Shown here: in pieces, positions 11,863 to 23,170 of the stretch
Numbering within the stretch: the stretch's first letter is position 1
Layout of the letters: every line of letters begins with the position of its first letter
Assembly (NCBI GenBank): GCA_037013685.1
Contig: CM072904.1
Location: 1,054,001 to 1,118,000, forward strand
Direction: 5' to 3'
DNA length: 64,000 bases
Source: Acridotheres tristis
Lineage: Eukaryota; Chordata; Aves; Passeriformes; Sturnidae
Notes under the pieces: generated by a model
Database searches by the model: none
Told to the model about the DNA's origin: nothing
Seen by the model: only the letters and a program-made list of their open reading frames with translations
Position numbers and translations under genes: made by a program

Positions 11863-12360
11863 CCAGCCCAGCCTGGTGGTTTGGGTTCTCCAGGATGGTT
11901 CATGGAGGGCTGGATGGAGGGACCCAGCCCAGCCTGGTGGTTTGGGTTCTCCAGGATGGTTCATGGAGGGCTGGATGGAGGGACCCAGCCCAGCCTGGTG
12001 GTTTGGGTTCTCCAGGGTGGTTCATGGAGGGCTGGATGGAGGGACCCAGCCCAGCCTGGTGGTTTGGGTTCTCCAGGGTGGTTCATGGAGGGCTGGATGG
12101 AGGGACCCAGCCCAGCCTGGTGGTTTGGGTTCTCCAGGATGGTTCATGGAGGGCTGGATGGAGGGACCCAGCCCAGCCTGGTGGTTTGGGTTCTCCAGGG
12201 TGGTTCATGGAGGGCTGGATGGAGGGACCCAGCCCAGCCTGGTGGTTTGGGTTCTCCAGGGTGGTTCATGGAGGGCTGGATGGAGGGACCCAGCCCAGCC
12301 CGGTGATTTGGGCTCTCCAGGATGGTTCATGGAGGGCTGGATGGAGGGACCCAGCCCAGC
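11863..12360. repeat. 61-bp minisatellite, about 8.2 copies
   Basis: A 61-bp unit (starting CCAGCCCAGCCTGGTGGTTT and ending GGATGGAGGGAC) repeats eight times plus a partial copy. Units differ mainly at one site, CCAGGATGG versus CCAGGGTGG, in the order A A G G A G G A, so copies 2-4 and 5-7 form a repeated three-unit block of 183 bp. The eighth copy carries extra changes (GGTGATTTGGGCTC). The unit has no stop in any forward frame, so the array stays open in all three frames and produces frames of 336, 197 and 141 codons. I regard these as by-products of the repeat, because 61 is not a multiple of three and no promoter, splice site or domain is evident. Confidence 0.95.
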
Positions 12361-14341
12361 TGGGGACATCGTTGTGCCATGGTCACTGTGACCATCCCAG
12401 GGCTCACAGCAAATAATCACCATCAACCTCCACATTTCTGCAGCAGAAGCTCCAGGGACAGGGGGGAATTACACCTCTGCTTCCAGAGGCCTGGAGGGGT
12501 TTCAGTGGGACAGGGTTTGGTCTCTCAGATGCTGGCTGCAGTAGGCAGGTGGAAGGGAACGCTGAGATTTCCACTGGTTTCCCTCATGCTTCTTATTTTA
12601 CAGGTTTTAATGTGTTCATTCTGATTTCTTGCCCTGCTAAAGCCTGTAAAGGTTGCACGTCAGAAGTGAGCACAGGAGAATGTCAGTCTCACCCAGATCC
12701 CAGAGATGGAGATGGTGTTTGCTGACCTGGCTGTGAGCAAAAGACAGGGACAAGTCTCATCCTGCATCTGCAGGTACGGAAGAAAAAGCCTTTTACCTTT
12801 AGAACAAGTCTGAGCTGCAGCCTGAATTCTGGGGAAAAAATGACTGAAGGGGACCTGGCAACCTTTGGTATTTTAGTTCTCATTTTACAGTATCCATAGG
12901 CAATTAACATCCTGCAACCTCCTTTAGAAGCTCTTTAGAAATACTCGTGTTCCTTTTGGGAAGCTGACAGGCTCTGCATCCCTTCAATTCAAAATGTTCA
13001 GAATTGCTGTTACCCAGTCAGGAGAAAATATTAAAAATAATTCTTGTTTCTGAGGCACAATCTAGCTGCAGGGGTATTCCTGTGGTTGCATTCCTGAAAA
13101 CACCAATAAAAAATTGGGATTTATCCTGTGAGGTGGCATTCACACAACAACTCCTTGGCCATTCAAAGGTGCAAAGGAAAATAAATATGCTGAAATAAAT
13201 TTGTCAAATTTTTTTGGTGATGCTTTGGTTTTGCTTCTTCTTCCTGCCTCTATTTCAATTTTATATTAAAAAGTCAAGTCCTATGTAGCCACAGATATCC
13301 TCTGGGGCATTTGGGAGCAGTTCAATAGTGAGACAGGGAATAGAAGGGGAGTGCTCACAAAGAGAAAGCAATGCTGAAAATGTTGTTCTGCATGTACAAA
13401 TAAAATCAACTGGGCACTAAACCTTCAGCTAGAACAAGAGGAAACATTATTTTTGTAAAAAGAAAAAAAATCAGCTCTTCTTTCCTCCAACCTGTCTCTC
13501 TGTCACTAAATATTTCTTTTTATGGGGGTCAAAGTAGCCAACTCTATTTCTTGCAGACTTTGAAAATTTCACAGCTCTGGGAATTTATGGACAATATTTT
13601 GCAAAGTCCTTGTGAAGAGGGTGTAGGGAAACCCCCTGTGAATCCCAAAGTCAGTAAGTGAAGCAGAAAAGCCCTGCAAGAAAATAAACCTGGAAGTGAG
13701 CATAAAACCCTTCACATTGCTTTGGTTGAAAATAAAATCACATGGAGATGCTGCAGAAAATTCTCTGTGGATAATTTTTTGTCTTTTTTCTCTGTCTAGA
13801 TGGTTCTTCAGGATTAAAAGGTGGAGAAACATTCATCCATGGCAAAGGGACCAGTTTTGGGCTGGTGGCACAGGGTCAGGCTCGGTGCAGGGACAAGGGC
13901 ACTCATGGCCAGGTGGCTCCTCTGTGTGCTCCCCAAATTCCAAACTGCAGGACCAAGGAGCCCAGAACCTCCCTGGGAACAGAAACCACTGCCTTTAAAA
14001 GAGACTGAAGTGTCCAGAAGCAAAGTTCAGAACAAGGCACAGCCACTGCTGCCACTTCTTAGTTTTAATTCTCCCAACAAACACAGAGACCTGAGCCCCC
14101 GTGCCCACACCCCTGGGGAAGGACCTGAGGGCCCTGTTTCAAATCTAAGTCAAACCTGGCTGAAGCTGTTTCAGTCAAAACCATGGCAGGCTCTCCTGTG
14201 AAATGCTGAGGGAAAACAAATCTGTAATGATTTCTCCTGAAGAAATACACCAAAAATAAAGTGGAAAATAGAAAACAGACTTTACATACTAAAATCCCTT
14301 CAAATAATAAACAAATCACTGCACTCAGCTCCTTCTCAGTT
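12361..14341. other. unique sequence, no gene seen
   Basis: Unique, mostly A+T-rich DNA between the minisatellite and a CR1 copy. Open frames are short and unsupported. Confidence 0.4.
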
Positions 14342-14669
14342 ATAGAATCCCAGAATGGGTTGGGCTGGAAGGGACCTTAAAGCCCACCCAGTGCCACCCC
14401 TGCCATGGCAGGGACCCCTCCCACTGTCCCAGGCTGCTCCAAGCCCCAATGTCCAACCTGGCCTTGGGCACTGCCAGGGATCCAGGGGCAGCCACAGCTG
14501 CTCTGGGCACCCTGTGCCAGGGCCTGCCCACCCTGCCAGGGAACAATTCCTGCCCAATATCCCATCCAGCCCTGCCCTCTGGCAGTGGGAGCCATTCCCT
14601 GTGTCCTGTCCCTCCATCCCTTGTCCCCAGTCCCTCCCCAGCTCTCCTGGAGCCCCTTCAGGCCCTGGG
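14342..14669 (-). mobile_element. CR1 LINE, 3' part, about 328 bp
   Basis: On the plus strand it runs from ATAGAATCCCAGAATGGGTT through the CCTCCCACTGTCCCAGGCTG and CTGCCCTCTGGCAGTGGGAG blocks to GAGCCCCTTCAGGCCCTGG. It is very similar to the copies at 9791, 39193 and 59354 and is simply truncated at a different inner point. Overlapping open frames on both strands come from its stop-poor G+C-rich composition. Confidence 0.92.
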
Positions 14670-16155
14670 AAATGAAAGGTGTGGGGATGGGTGGGACAAT
14701 GGCCCTGAGCTGTGTGAGAGCTGCATGGAGCCACCTTCACCTCTGGATCCACACCAGGAACCTGGGCTGGGCTCCCTGGGACCTCTTTTGGTGAAGTCCC
14801 ACAATCTCCTGCTCTCCAAAGGTCAGAGATCCCCACTCCCAGGGAAGGAGCAGATGTGGAATCCAAGCACGAAGTGTCACACACAGAAACAAGAGTCTGG
14901 GCAAAGCTGCACAGCCCTGAGCCAGGTTTGGTGGGGGCTGTTGTGGCTCCAGGACATCTTGGCTCTGTTTGCCTCACACCAGGAGAAGAGTCCTATTCAA
15001 CACCCCCCTGCTCTGCAGGTTTCTCAGAATTTCTAGTTATGGGTGATCACAAATTCCTTTGTTTCTGGAGTGCCACCTTTTCCTCCAGCTCTGCCCTCCT
15101 GCCCAATTCACTCAGAGCGACTGGAGTCTGACATCCAGTAGAAAATTCCTGCCCACCCTGATTTCCTGTGGCAGCTTTCACTTAATTAGGTCCTCATTAG
15201 TGTCTTTGTCCAGAGAGCCCTCAGTGCCAGGCACATCTCCCGAGTCACAGCAAATGGATTTTTAACCTTTGGGTAAACATTTCTATATATAAGGAAAAAC
15301 GCTGGGGAGGGAAATGACTTTTGAAGCTGAATTGAAGGGCACAGAGTGGGCAGAGGAGTGAGTTAAGGAGATTTCAACAGCAGCCTCTCCACAAAGTGAA
15401 ACTTTGCTCTGAGATCATCACCTGCAGCCAGAATGAAATGTTCCAGAGAGCCCAGGAAGGAAGACCCAGAGAGGGAGAAGCTTTCATGTGGCAAATGGAA
15501 AAGCCTCAAAGGAAATTCAGACCCTGCTGATCCTGACTCTCACCTTGAAGTCTCTGCCCGGTTCCTCTCCTCACTGGCTCAAGTATTTCTGATAAAATCA
15601 GATCAAAGGCTTTTGTCTTCAGTGGCTGCTCTGCTCCTCTGTTTTATTCTGGCTTGCTGGAACTGGCAAGAAAGTGGCCCCAAAATCCAATGTCCCTCTT
15701 TTCCCTCTGCCTTTGAGCTACAAAAGGGCATTTTGGCAGCCCGGGGCAAACGGTAGGATTCAAGGATTCAGGGACACAGATGGATGGGATGGGTTGGAAG
15801 TATTTAAAAGTGAATTACAACCAGCATTACTTCCAGTGTGTTTTGTACGGGTATCAAAGCTACAAAGGGAAATTCAAGCAAAGAGAAGCCAGGAATGTGA
15901 GGAATGTGCCATGTCAGGCACGATGGCATTTGTACTCAGGACATTTGATGATGCAGCTTGAGGAGAGAGGATGGTGCTGGCTCTGGAGAGGGGGAGAGGG
16001 GTGGGGGCAGAGGGAGGGGGCTCTCAGAGCTGTTTCCAGCCTGCTCTGCACGGATGGGGACACAGGGGCAGCAGCAGCTGGAACCCCCCGAGATGGGAGG
16101 TGAAACCCCCTCCCAGCAGGGCAGCACCAGCTCAGTTTTTGGGACAGTGCCTGAG
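14670..16155. other. unique sequence, no gene seen
   Basis: No RNA gene or repeat was recognised. A frame at 15433-15756 has a hydrophobic stretch, but it lacks splice context and any family resemblance I can name. Confidence 0.4.
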
Positions 16156-16160
16156 ATGGG

Positions 16161-16722
16161 TGTCCCAGGTTACACTGTAAAGATGTGCCCAAAAGTCTGG
16201 ATTCTGTCCCCATCTGTTAAAGCAGGTATGGCAGTGATCCTGATCTCTGGGGGAGATCTCCTCTGTTCATGTTCCAGCTGTTCACCCAGCTGTTGCAGTG
16301 TTCTTTATCTTCCCCACAGCCCATCCTCCCTCCAGGAGATCTCTCCTGTCCATGGCCATGCAGTCCCAGGGCAGGGCTGATCAAATTCCATCATCCCATG
16401 GGGAGATGCTCCAGCCAGGGCAGGAGCCAAGCATTTCCTACCCAGATCAAAGGGGAGATTTGGAACAGCAGAGCAGCCTTTTCCCACTGGATCCCAGAGG
16501 ACAGGAGCTCCCAGACCTTTCTACAGGATCCCCACTTCAACAAGAACACTTCATCTGGGACTGCTCCCACCACCCTAACTAGCAGGGTGTCAGGTTGTAT
16601 TCTGACTCTGGCAGTGATTTTCTTTTGTATTATTGCATTTATTTTATTTTTTCTCTTTTTTCCGTATTAAATTGTATTTCTGACTTGGAGTCTCTCACTG
16701 GTTTTGCTTTCAAACCAGCACA
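16161..16722 (+). mobile_element. solo LTR, ERVL-like endogenous retrovirus, 562 bp
   Basis: The element starts TGTCCCAGG, ends CCAGCACA and is flanked by a perfect 5-bp duplication ATGGG (16156-16160 and 16723-16727), the length expected for class III (ERVL) integrations. The 3' part carries an ATTAAA-type polyadenylation signal followed by GACTTGGAGTCTCTCACTGG and GCTTTCAAACC, which recur in the LTR at 27229. Compared with that copy and the one at 63437 it lacks roughly 80 bp in two places after 16500. No viral genes are attached, so it is a solo LTR. Open frames inside it are not viral proteins. Confidence 0.88.
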
Positions 16723-16727
16723 ATGGG

Positions 16728-17415
16728 TCATTGCAGCAGTTCCCTGTTCCTCAGAGCACTGGTGGTACAAAGGTAAGCCTGGTTCAGATGTCCAGTGAGA
16801 TAAAGATTCATGCAACTCGTGCTGCACCAGCTCATCAGTGACAGGAAACCCTTTTGCCTCTGCAGCCCTCGGAACAGAACGAGGGCTCTGGATTTGTATC
16901 GCTGGATTTCAGAGCTCCTGTTGGGAGGAGAGACAGAGGTCAGCTCAATGCAAGGAGTAGATTAAAACTTCCAGCTCAGCACCAGCATCTCTCTTTAAGG
17001 ATAAGGAGAAACCGTCAGGTTTCTGAAACAGTCAGATCTAAATTATGAATGTGAGTAAAGAATGGGTCATCAAAAATGCTTCAGATTCTGCATCTGAAAT
17101 AGTCCTGTGTCCTTGTGCTGTGAAGGATGTTCTGCTTGGCCTGCCTGTGCACTGCAGAAGATGCAGCTTTCTCTGGAAATGTGTAGAATTCTACAATAAT
17201 CTCTGTGTTTCTGCCTCAGGCTCAGTGACTCCTGGAGTCACTCGGATGCATTTTCACTGTGGGCCAACAGCTCTGCCCTTGCTCCTTGCACTATCCCTGC
17301 CCTTCCTCACAGTCCCTGCTGTGAAAGTGCTGCCAATTTTCTCGGCTTTCATTTCATTTTCTGCTGTTGGACAGAGCTCTGAGCTGATCTCCCAGACTTT
17401 TCTGCTGGTGGGAAA
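16728..17415. other. unique sequence, no gene seen
   Basis: Interval between a solo LTR and a CR1 copy. Nothing further was recognised. Confidence 0.4.
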
Positions 17416-17670
17416 CCACACAGATCATTGAGGTTGGAAAAGACTTTCAGGATGATCGAGTCCAGCCATCAGCACCACCAAGTTCACCACAAACCACGTC
17501 CCCAAGTGCCACAGCCCCACATTCTTTGATCACTTGCAGGGATAATAACTCCTCCACTGCCCTGGCAACCTGTGCCAATGCTTTACAACTCTTTCCATGA
17601 AGAAATTTTTCCTAAAATCCAACCTAAACCTCCCCTGGGATGACTCGAGGCCATTTACTCTCCTCGTGTC
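17416..17670 (-). mobile_element. CR1 LINE, older 3' fragment
   Basis: The plus strand shows GATCATTGAGGTTGGAAAAG, then CCCCAAGTGCCACAGCCCC, TTTCCATGAAGAAATTTTTC and ATCCAACCTAAACCTCCCCT, the reverse complement of a CR1 3' region of a different subfamily from the copies at 9791 and 33451. Many scattered changes suggest greater age. Confidence 0.88.
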
Positions 17671-18167
17671 GAGACATGAAAATGTGTCAGTGATTCTGCA
17701 CAGAGAGGGAGCAGAGAATTCCTGTCAGAGTGCTGTGGCAAACAACCAAGAACCTCCCAGTTCCAGCCAGGTCACTGGTGTCCTCACAGACCCAGCTCAT
17801 CCATCTCTCTCCTCTGGGCAGCTGTGTGTGAATCTCAGATGTTTTTAATTTCTGTAAGACAGAGGTGCTGATCAGCCTCCAGAACAAGCAGCTGGTGAGC
17901 CTTAGGGAGACTTTCCCAGCACCCAAACATCCCTGAGGCAAATCCAGCCCCGTTTCTCATCCTGCCTGCCCCAGAGGCTGCACAAGACCTCTCTGAAGAT
18001 GCTCTCAGCACCAAGTTCTCTACTGTACCTTCAACAACCCACAGCTCTCAGCTTGCACTCACCTCCAGCACTCACCTGCCAACTGTCCCAAGTTTTTCCT
18101 GAAGTGCAGAGCCCAAGCCTGGATGGATCTAGTGCTGGTAAGAACTTCAGGGTTGTTGGTCCTCATC
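17671..18167. other. unique sequence, no gene seen
   Basis: Short unique interval between a CR1 copy and a pentanucleotide microsatellite. Nothing recognised. Confidence 0.4.
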
Positions 18168-18274
18168 CATTCCATTCCTCCATTCCATTCCATTCCATTC
18201 CATTCCATTCCATTCCATTCCATTCCATTCCATTCCATTCCATTCCCATTCCATTCCATTCCATTCCATTCCTC
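18168..18274. repeat. (ATTCC)n pentanucleotide microsatellite
   Basis: About 20 copies of CATTC, with small interruptions near 18178 and 18246 (CCTCC, TTCCCATT). On the minus strand this is (GGAAT)n, the motif of human satellites II and III. The short open frame it makes on the minus strand is an artefact. Confidence 0.97.
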
Positions 18275-18550
18275 CTGATAAGGTCCAAGCCCAACACCTC
18301 AGTGGTTACCCAGAGTCAGGGCCATGCCAAGGCCAGAATTCCTCATCCATTTAAAATGTCACATCTCCTTTAGGATTTCTGTACAGCTGCTTTAATTGGC
18401 CAAAACATCAGCCTAAAAAATGCAGGGAGTTTTGTTTCAGGGTGCACAGTCCCTGCTTTTCATGTTTGATCAGTGCAGGGTAACCTGGAGCCTTGTCCAT
18501 GACGATAAGCAAGCAAGGAAAGAGCAGGGAAGGCAGCCCAATAATCTCAG

Positions 18551-18778
18551 ACTCATGGAATTGTGGAATCATTTCGGCTGGAAAATGTCTCAAAGATCCA
18601 ACCGTTCCCCCAGCACTGCCAGGGCCACCACATGTCCCCAAGTGCCACATCCACCTCTTTTTAATCCCTCCAGGGATGGTGACTCTACCCTTTCCCTGGG
18701 CAGCCTGACCATCCTTTCCATTAAAAAAGATTTCCTAATATCCCACATAAGCCTGCCCTGGCCTTGGCATGAGTCTGA
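18551..18778 (-). mobile_element. CR1 LINE, older 3' fragment
   Basis: The plus strand has ATTTCGGCTGGAAAATGTCT, CCCCCAGCACTGCCAGGGCC, CATGTCCCCAAGTGCCACAT, CAGGGATGGTGACTCTACCC and TTTCCTAATATCCCACATAA, matching a reversed CR1 3' end of the same older type as the copy at 17416. It is truncated and non-coding. Confidence 0.88.
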
Positions 18779-21700
18779 GGGATGCCACAAGCCTGGGGGA
18801 GGATGCAGCCAGCAGCTGAGGATGGGATGCAGATTCCAAACTCCTCTCTTCCCCTACAAATTCCTGCTGCTCCCAGACCTGAGTGTGGGGTAAGGACGGG
18901 TCCCTGAGGGCAGGTGATGGAGCTGTGGGGACTCAGGGTGTCCCTGACACTGATCCTTGCACTGCTGCTCCTCCTGACACTTTTCTGGCCCCAAATGCTG
19001 GTAAAGAGAATGGAAGTCAGGTCTCCTGCAGGAGCAGGGCCGGTGCTTTAATGCAGAACCCACCAAATACAGGGAGGGCTTAGAGCAAATCACTTTCACT
19101 CAAATCAGCCACAAACACTTGAGAGGTTTTAGGAGGAGTCTCACCCCCTGAGGGCAGCATCAGCCAACACAGTGGTGAGCTGAGGACCTGACATCCCTTT
19201 GCTCTCTGCTGCTGAGCAATCCAGGAGCAGGATCTTTGCTCCATTTCCATGGGACTGTGCCATTTGTTAAATCCCACTGCTGACGAGGAGCACTGCTGCT
19301 CCCCGGCACCTGGGAGGCCCCATCCTGCACTTTGTACCCAGTTTTCTGGGAAGAAATTTGCCTGGGTGAAATGAGGGGCTGCAATTCTGCCCATCACAGT
19401 GGGGCACCTCATTAGGCACAACTCAGCCCACAGGAAAAAGCTTTTTTTCCCCTTTTGCATAAGTGCTTGTGCCCAGTGCTGTTTCATTCAATCACTGGGT
19501 ACACTGTCCAAATTAACTTCCAGGATCAAACTGTAAATATTGAAAATAACCATCATTCTGCTTCCCAGAGCAGCTCATGGCTAACAAAGGACCCAGCCTT
19601 CATCTGGATGAGGGCATCTCATCTGAAGTCAGTCGAGATGTGCTGATTTATACCAAGGGACTTCAGCAGCTCATTAATTTTGCAAATCAAGCACTTGGAC
19701 ATTGGGAAATGCCTTTAGGAAATGTAACCAGGTTTCTGGTGCACCTTAATTGCCTATGTTCATTATGTTGATTGGTGAACAGAGATGCCACTGGAGTAAA
19801 GGCTGAGGCTTACATAGTTAAACAAATGGGTTCTTCTGAAGTCTCTTTTATATGGAAAATTGATCAGGATAATTATACCACCGGTATAATTTTACCAGTA
19901 CAGCTCCCACTCACATCCCTGCCTGCAGAAGCTTTTTAGTGTCCCTGCTTTTCCAGGAATGCAATGGGTGATAAAACAGAAACTGTGCCACAAACAAGTG
20001 CTCGTGAGAGGAGTGGAGCTGTAGGAGGATAATTGCCCCGCTAGAATTAAGATGCTGATTTCCCTCTGCAAGCGGACTAAAGCCGTGTGTCTCCATCCAC
20101 ATGCATCCCTGCCTCCTTTGGGAATTTGCAGCAGCAGTGCTGAGGTTCCTTCTGCCTTGGCGGTGCTGAGAGCACCCTCGGAGGGAGCAGCAGCTCGCAG
20201 CCACTGCTGGTGCTCCTGGGGAGCTGCTTTGGAGCACACCTCCCCCTCCAGGGACCAGTTTGTGCTTTCCTAATGGACATCACTACTTGGGAAGTACCTC
20301 AGCTGCCTTTGGAGGTCAGGAGCCTTCAGAAAAACAGACTGAACGTGTCTGAGAAAAGAGGGATGTGCACTGAAACTTCAGCTAAGGATACACAGCAGGT
20401 AAAGGGGATCTCCACGGAGCAGCAGGGCTGGAGCTTTTCTGCAGCTGAGAGCACTGGCAGGCAGCTCAACAGAGTTCTAAAGAGTCACATCCTGCCACAA
20501 ACAATGCTCAAATATTGGAAAAACTGAGGGAAATAAAAGTGTTCCCCATTACCCCCACCCAGCCGTGCACTGTGCGAAAAGGAGAAGCTGAAAATCCCAG
20601 CAGGGGCAGCCTGGGCTTTAATTCTTTCTGAGCGTCACAGAGTTCTGCTCCACGGACTCACCCAAAATCAAATCTGGCTCATATTATCCCAGAATCCTAT
20701 CAGCTAACACCAGCACATGGTTTTCATAGAAAGTGACATTTTGAGGGTTCATTGAGTCTGTGTAAAATACAGGATCTCATCCTTCACTCCTGGGTGGGGG
20801 ACAGAGAGCTGGGGGTGTCCAGAGAACAAGAGTGTGAGAGAATTGTGAGGTGCCTCAGAATTGTGAGGAGCTCTGCAGATCACCCAGCCTTGCTAGAGCA
20901 GGAAGGAGCCTCCCCATCCTGCCTGGGCTATCCCTGACCCCTGGCTGGGACCAAAGCCATGGAGTTGGAGCAAAAGCATCTCAGGCTCTTTTCTGGCTGC
21001 CCACATTGGCCTGTCCTCATCAGGGCACCTTCCAGGCACAGAAAACTCTGTTTATCTCTCCCCTTGGGTCCAGGGCCTCCTGGTCATCTCTTGGCTGAGC
21101 TGGGAAAGGTCTGAGCCTCTGGATCAGATCCAGAGAGTTTAACTCAGGTTTAGGGCAGGGGCAGATCCCAGTCAGGCCTGGGAGCAGAGAGAGGAGGACC
21201 CTGTAAAGCCGGGACTTGGGAAGGGTCAGCCCATAAAGCACGGAAGGTCCAGGTCCCTCCAAGAAAAGATGACTCCAAATGGAGCACTAAGAAATGTCAA
21301 GGGCACCTGTGGGCTTGATTTAAACAACTCAAGAGATATTTAGGCACCAAAACCCATTTGTGGGTGCAGCTGAAACAGTCATAACAAACCTGAGACAGGA
21401 GATTGTCCCCACTGCTGAGCCTTTGCACAAACAGCAATAAATATTGCAAATGAGGCTGTAATGGGACAGGCACATTTTTACAGCTCTTCTGTCCCCCAGG
21501 CTGAAATGGAAAGTCTGGAGTTGTGTGGCATTCTGAAGTCTCCATTGCTGGCAGTGACATCACAGCAGGGACACTGGGGCTCTGCAGCCAAAGCAGGGCA
21601 ACCTCCCTGCTGCCACTTCCACTTCCTCTGGTGCTTCCCTTCAGAGCCTCACTTCCCTTTTAACATAGCATTTGGATGGATTTCCTGATTTCTAAAGCAT

Positions 21701-23095
21701 TTTGGAGAAAAAGGATGTGGAATCATTCTTGTCTAATAAATTCCCAGTGACCTTACCCCCAGCACTGATCCACAGCAGCAATTTTTCAAACCCAGTCTGG
21801 AGCAGACCTTGGCTGGGAGAGCTGCAGCCCAAGTGAATTAAAGTAGCAAAGTTATCAAAAAGTGAGAACTGAGTCTCATAATGGGAGCTGTCAGCACATT
21901 TAGGCATGGCTGCCTGCAGTTATTGTTGTTTTCTACCCCCAGCCTGCTCACCTGGATTACATTTATTGCTGGCCCACTTGCCTGGCTTTGTTTAGTGAAT
22001 TTTCTTCAGCTGTCTGCCACTTATCAGCACTGTAGGATTTTTTCCTCAATGAAATCTATTTCTCAAACATTCTGCTGCACCTTGCTGCCTGATACACTGA
22101 GCATTTAAAGAGCAGATTGAATTATTTGTAAGGCAATTTCCTTATTGCACTGAATCCCTTTTTCCACCACACCTTTAATATTTCTTTCTCTCTGATTTGT
22201 TGTAAAGCCTGACCCTTTCTGAGCAGGACTCAAGCTTCAGCAGCTCCTCTGTTTCCCCCCTCCTTAGGAGTGAATTTGATGTTCATGTTCACTAAAAGTC
22301 CTGTTTTGATTCCATACCTCAGCTTTTCTGGAGTTGTGGTCACCCCCAGGTCTCTGGAATAGGTGGCTGCCACGGCCATCAAGCTGATCTCAATTCCTCA
22401 AAACTTCTTTAGGAAGGTGTCCTGGATGATCTCTAAAGTCTCTCCCAATTCAAGGCATGAATCTTTCTGGGATTCTGAGAGATATTTCAGTAGGACTCTA
22501 CAAATCTGGAGCAGGAGAAGATTTCAGCCCTGTTTTTTCACTGGAGGTGACTCTTGGGCCACCTTGAGCTGTGGATTCAGCCCCTCCCAGCCTGAGAGAG
22601 GGACTGACCCTCCAGGCTGGCAAACATCCACAGCCCCCTCCTCTGGGTTAGGGACACTCCATCCGTGCATCCTGCAGGAAAAATGGGATGGAATTGGCTC
22701 AGCCAAGCAACTCCTTTTGCTTTGAGCACCTGGAGTTCTGCACATCTTTCACTGCACAGGGGTATCTGGGGTAACTTCTGGAGGCTTCTCGTGCAGCCTG
22801 CAAGGGTGACAAGAAACTGCACAGGAATAGAAACTCACACAGCTCCCAGTGAGGAAAAGTCTGATTTTCCTGGCAGAGTATTCATGAAGTGGAAAAAAGC
22901 CCTGCCAGCATCCCATCAAAGAAATCTGATCAAGCAATATCCTGAACTACCCACAGATCTTGCAAGAGGGAAAAAAAGAAGAAACAAAAATTGTAGGATA
23001 AAATCATTTGCCCGATTCTGCTGGCAATGTGACACCAGATTACTTGGAAGTCCTGGGAAGTTTCCAGGCAGAAAAAAGGAGTTCATTTTATTTGA
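18779..23095. other. unique sequence, no gene seen
   Basis: A long repeat-poor interval without a supported gene. Around 19480-19910 the sequence is A+T-rich and contains a perfect inverted repeat at 19871-19891 (9-bp arms AATTATACC and GGTATAATT, 3-bp spacer). It could include regulatory DNA, but that cannot be shown from one sequence. Confidence 0.35.
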
Positions 23096-23170
23096 GATTC
23101 CAGCCTGGATTTGAACTGACAGCACTTCACAGGAGAAGCAAAGCACTCAACCATCCTTGCAGCCACAACT
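23096..23170 (-). mobile_element. possible tRNA-derived SINE relic
   Basis: On the minus strand there is a B-box-like AGTTCAAATCC. About 48 bases upstream lies a TGGCTGCAAGG stretch resembling a degraded A box, and between them a possible 6-bp stem with a 7-base loop. The spacing GGTTGAGTGC to TTCAAATCC is the same as in the tRNA head of MIR-type SINEs. The T arm does not pair and the acceptor arms do not match, so this is not a working tRNA. Confidence 0.3.

Noticed and set aside
11381..12391. 336-codon open frame, the longest in the window
   Set aside because: It is open only because the 61-bp minisatellite has no stop in any forward frame. The neighbouring frames are open for the same reason, and the peptide has no domain.
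16269..16670. Frames with hydrophobic ends inside the LTRs, repeated at 63544-63921
   Set aside because: They recur because the LTR recurs. LTRs of this type carry no genes, and the hydrophobic tail is translation of a T-rich polyadenylation region.
18168..18274. CRISPR-like or coding repeat
   Set aside because: A plain pentanucleotide microsatellite without spacers. No CRISPR array occurs in the window.
23096..23170. Possible functional tRNA on the minus strand
   Set aside because: The T stem and acceptor stem do not pair, so at most a SINE relic remains.
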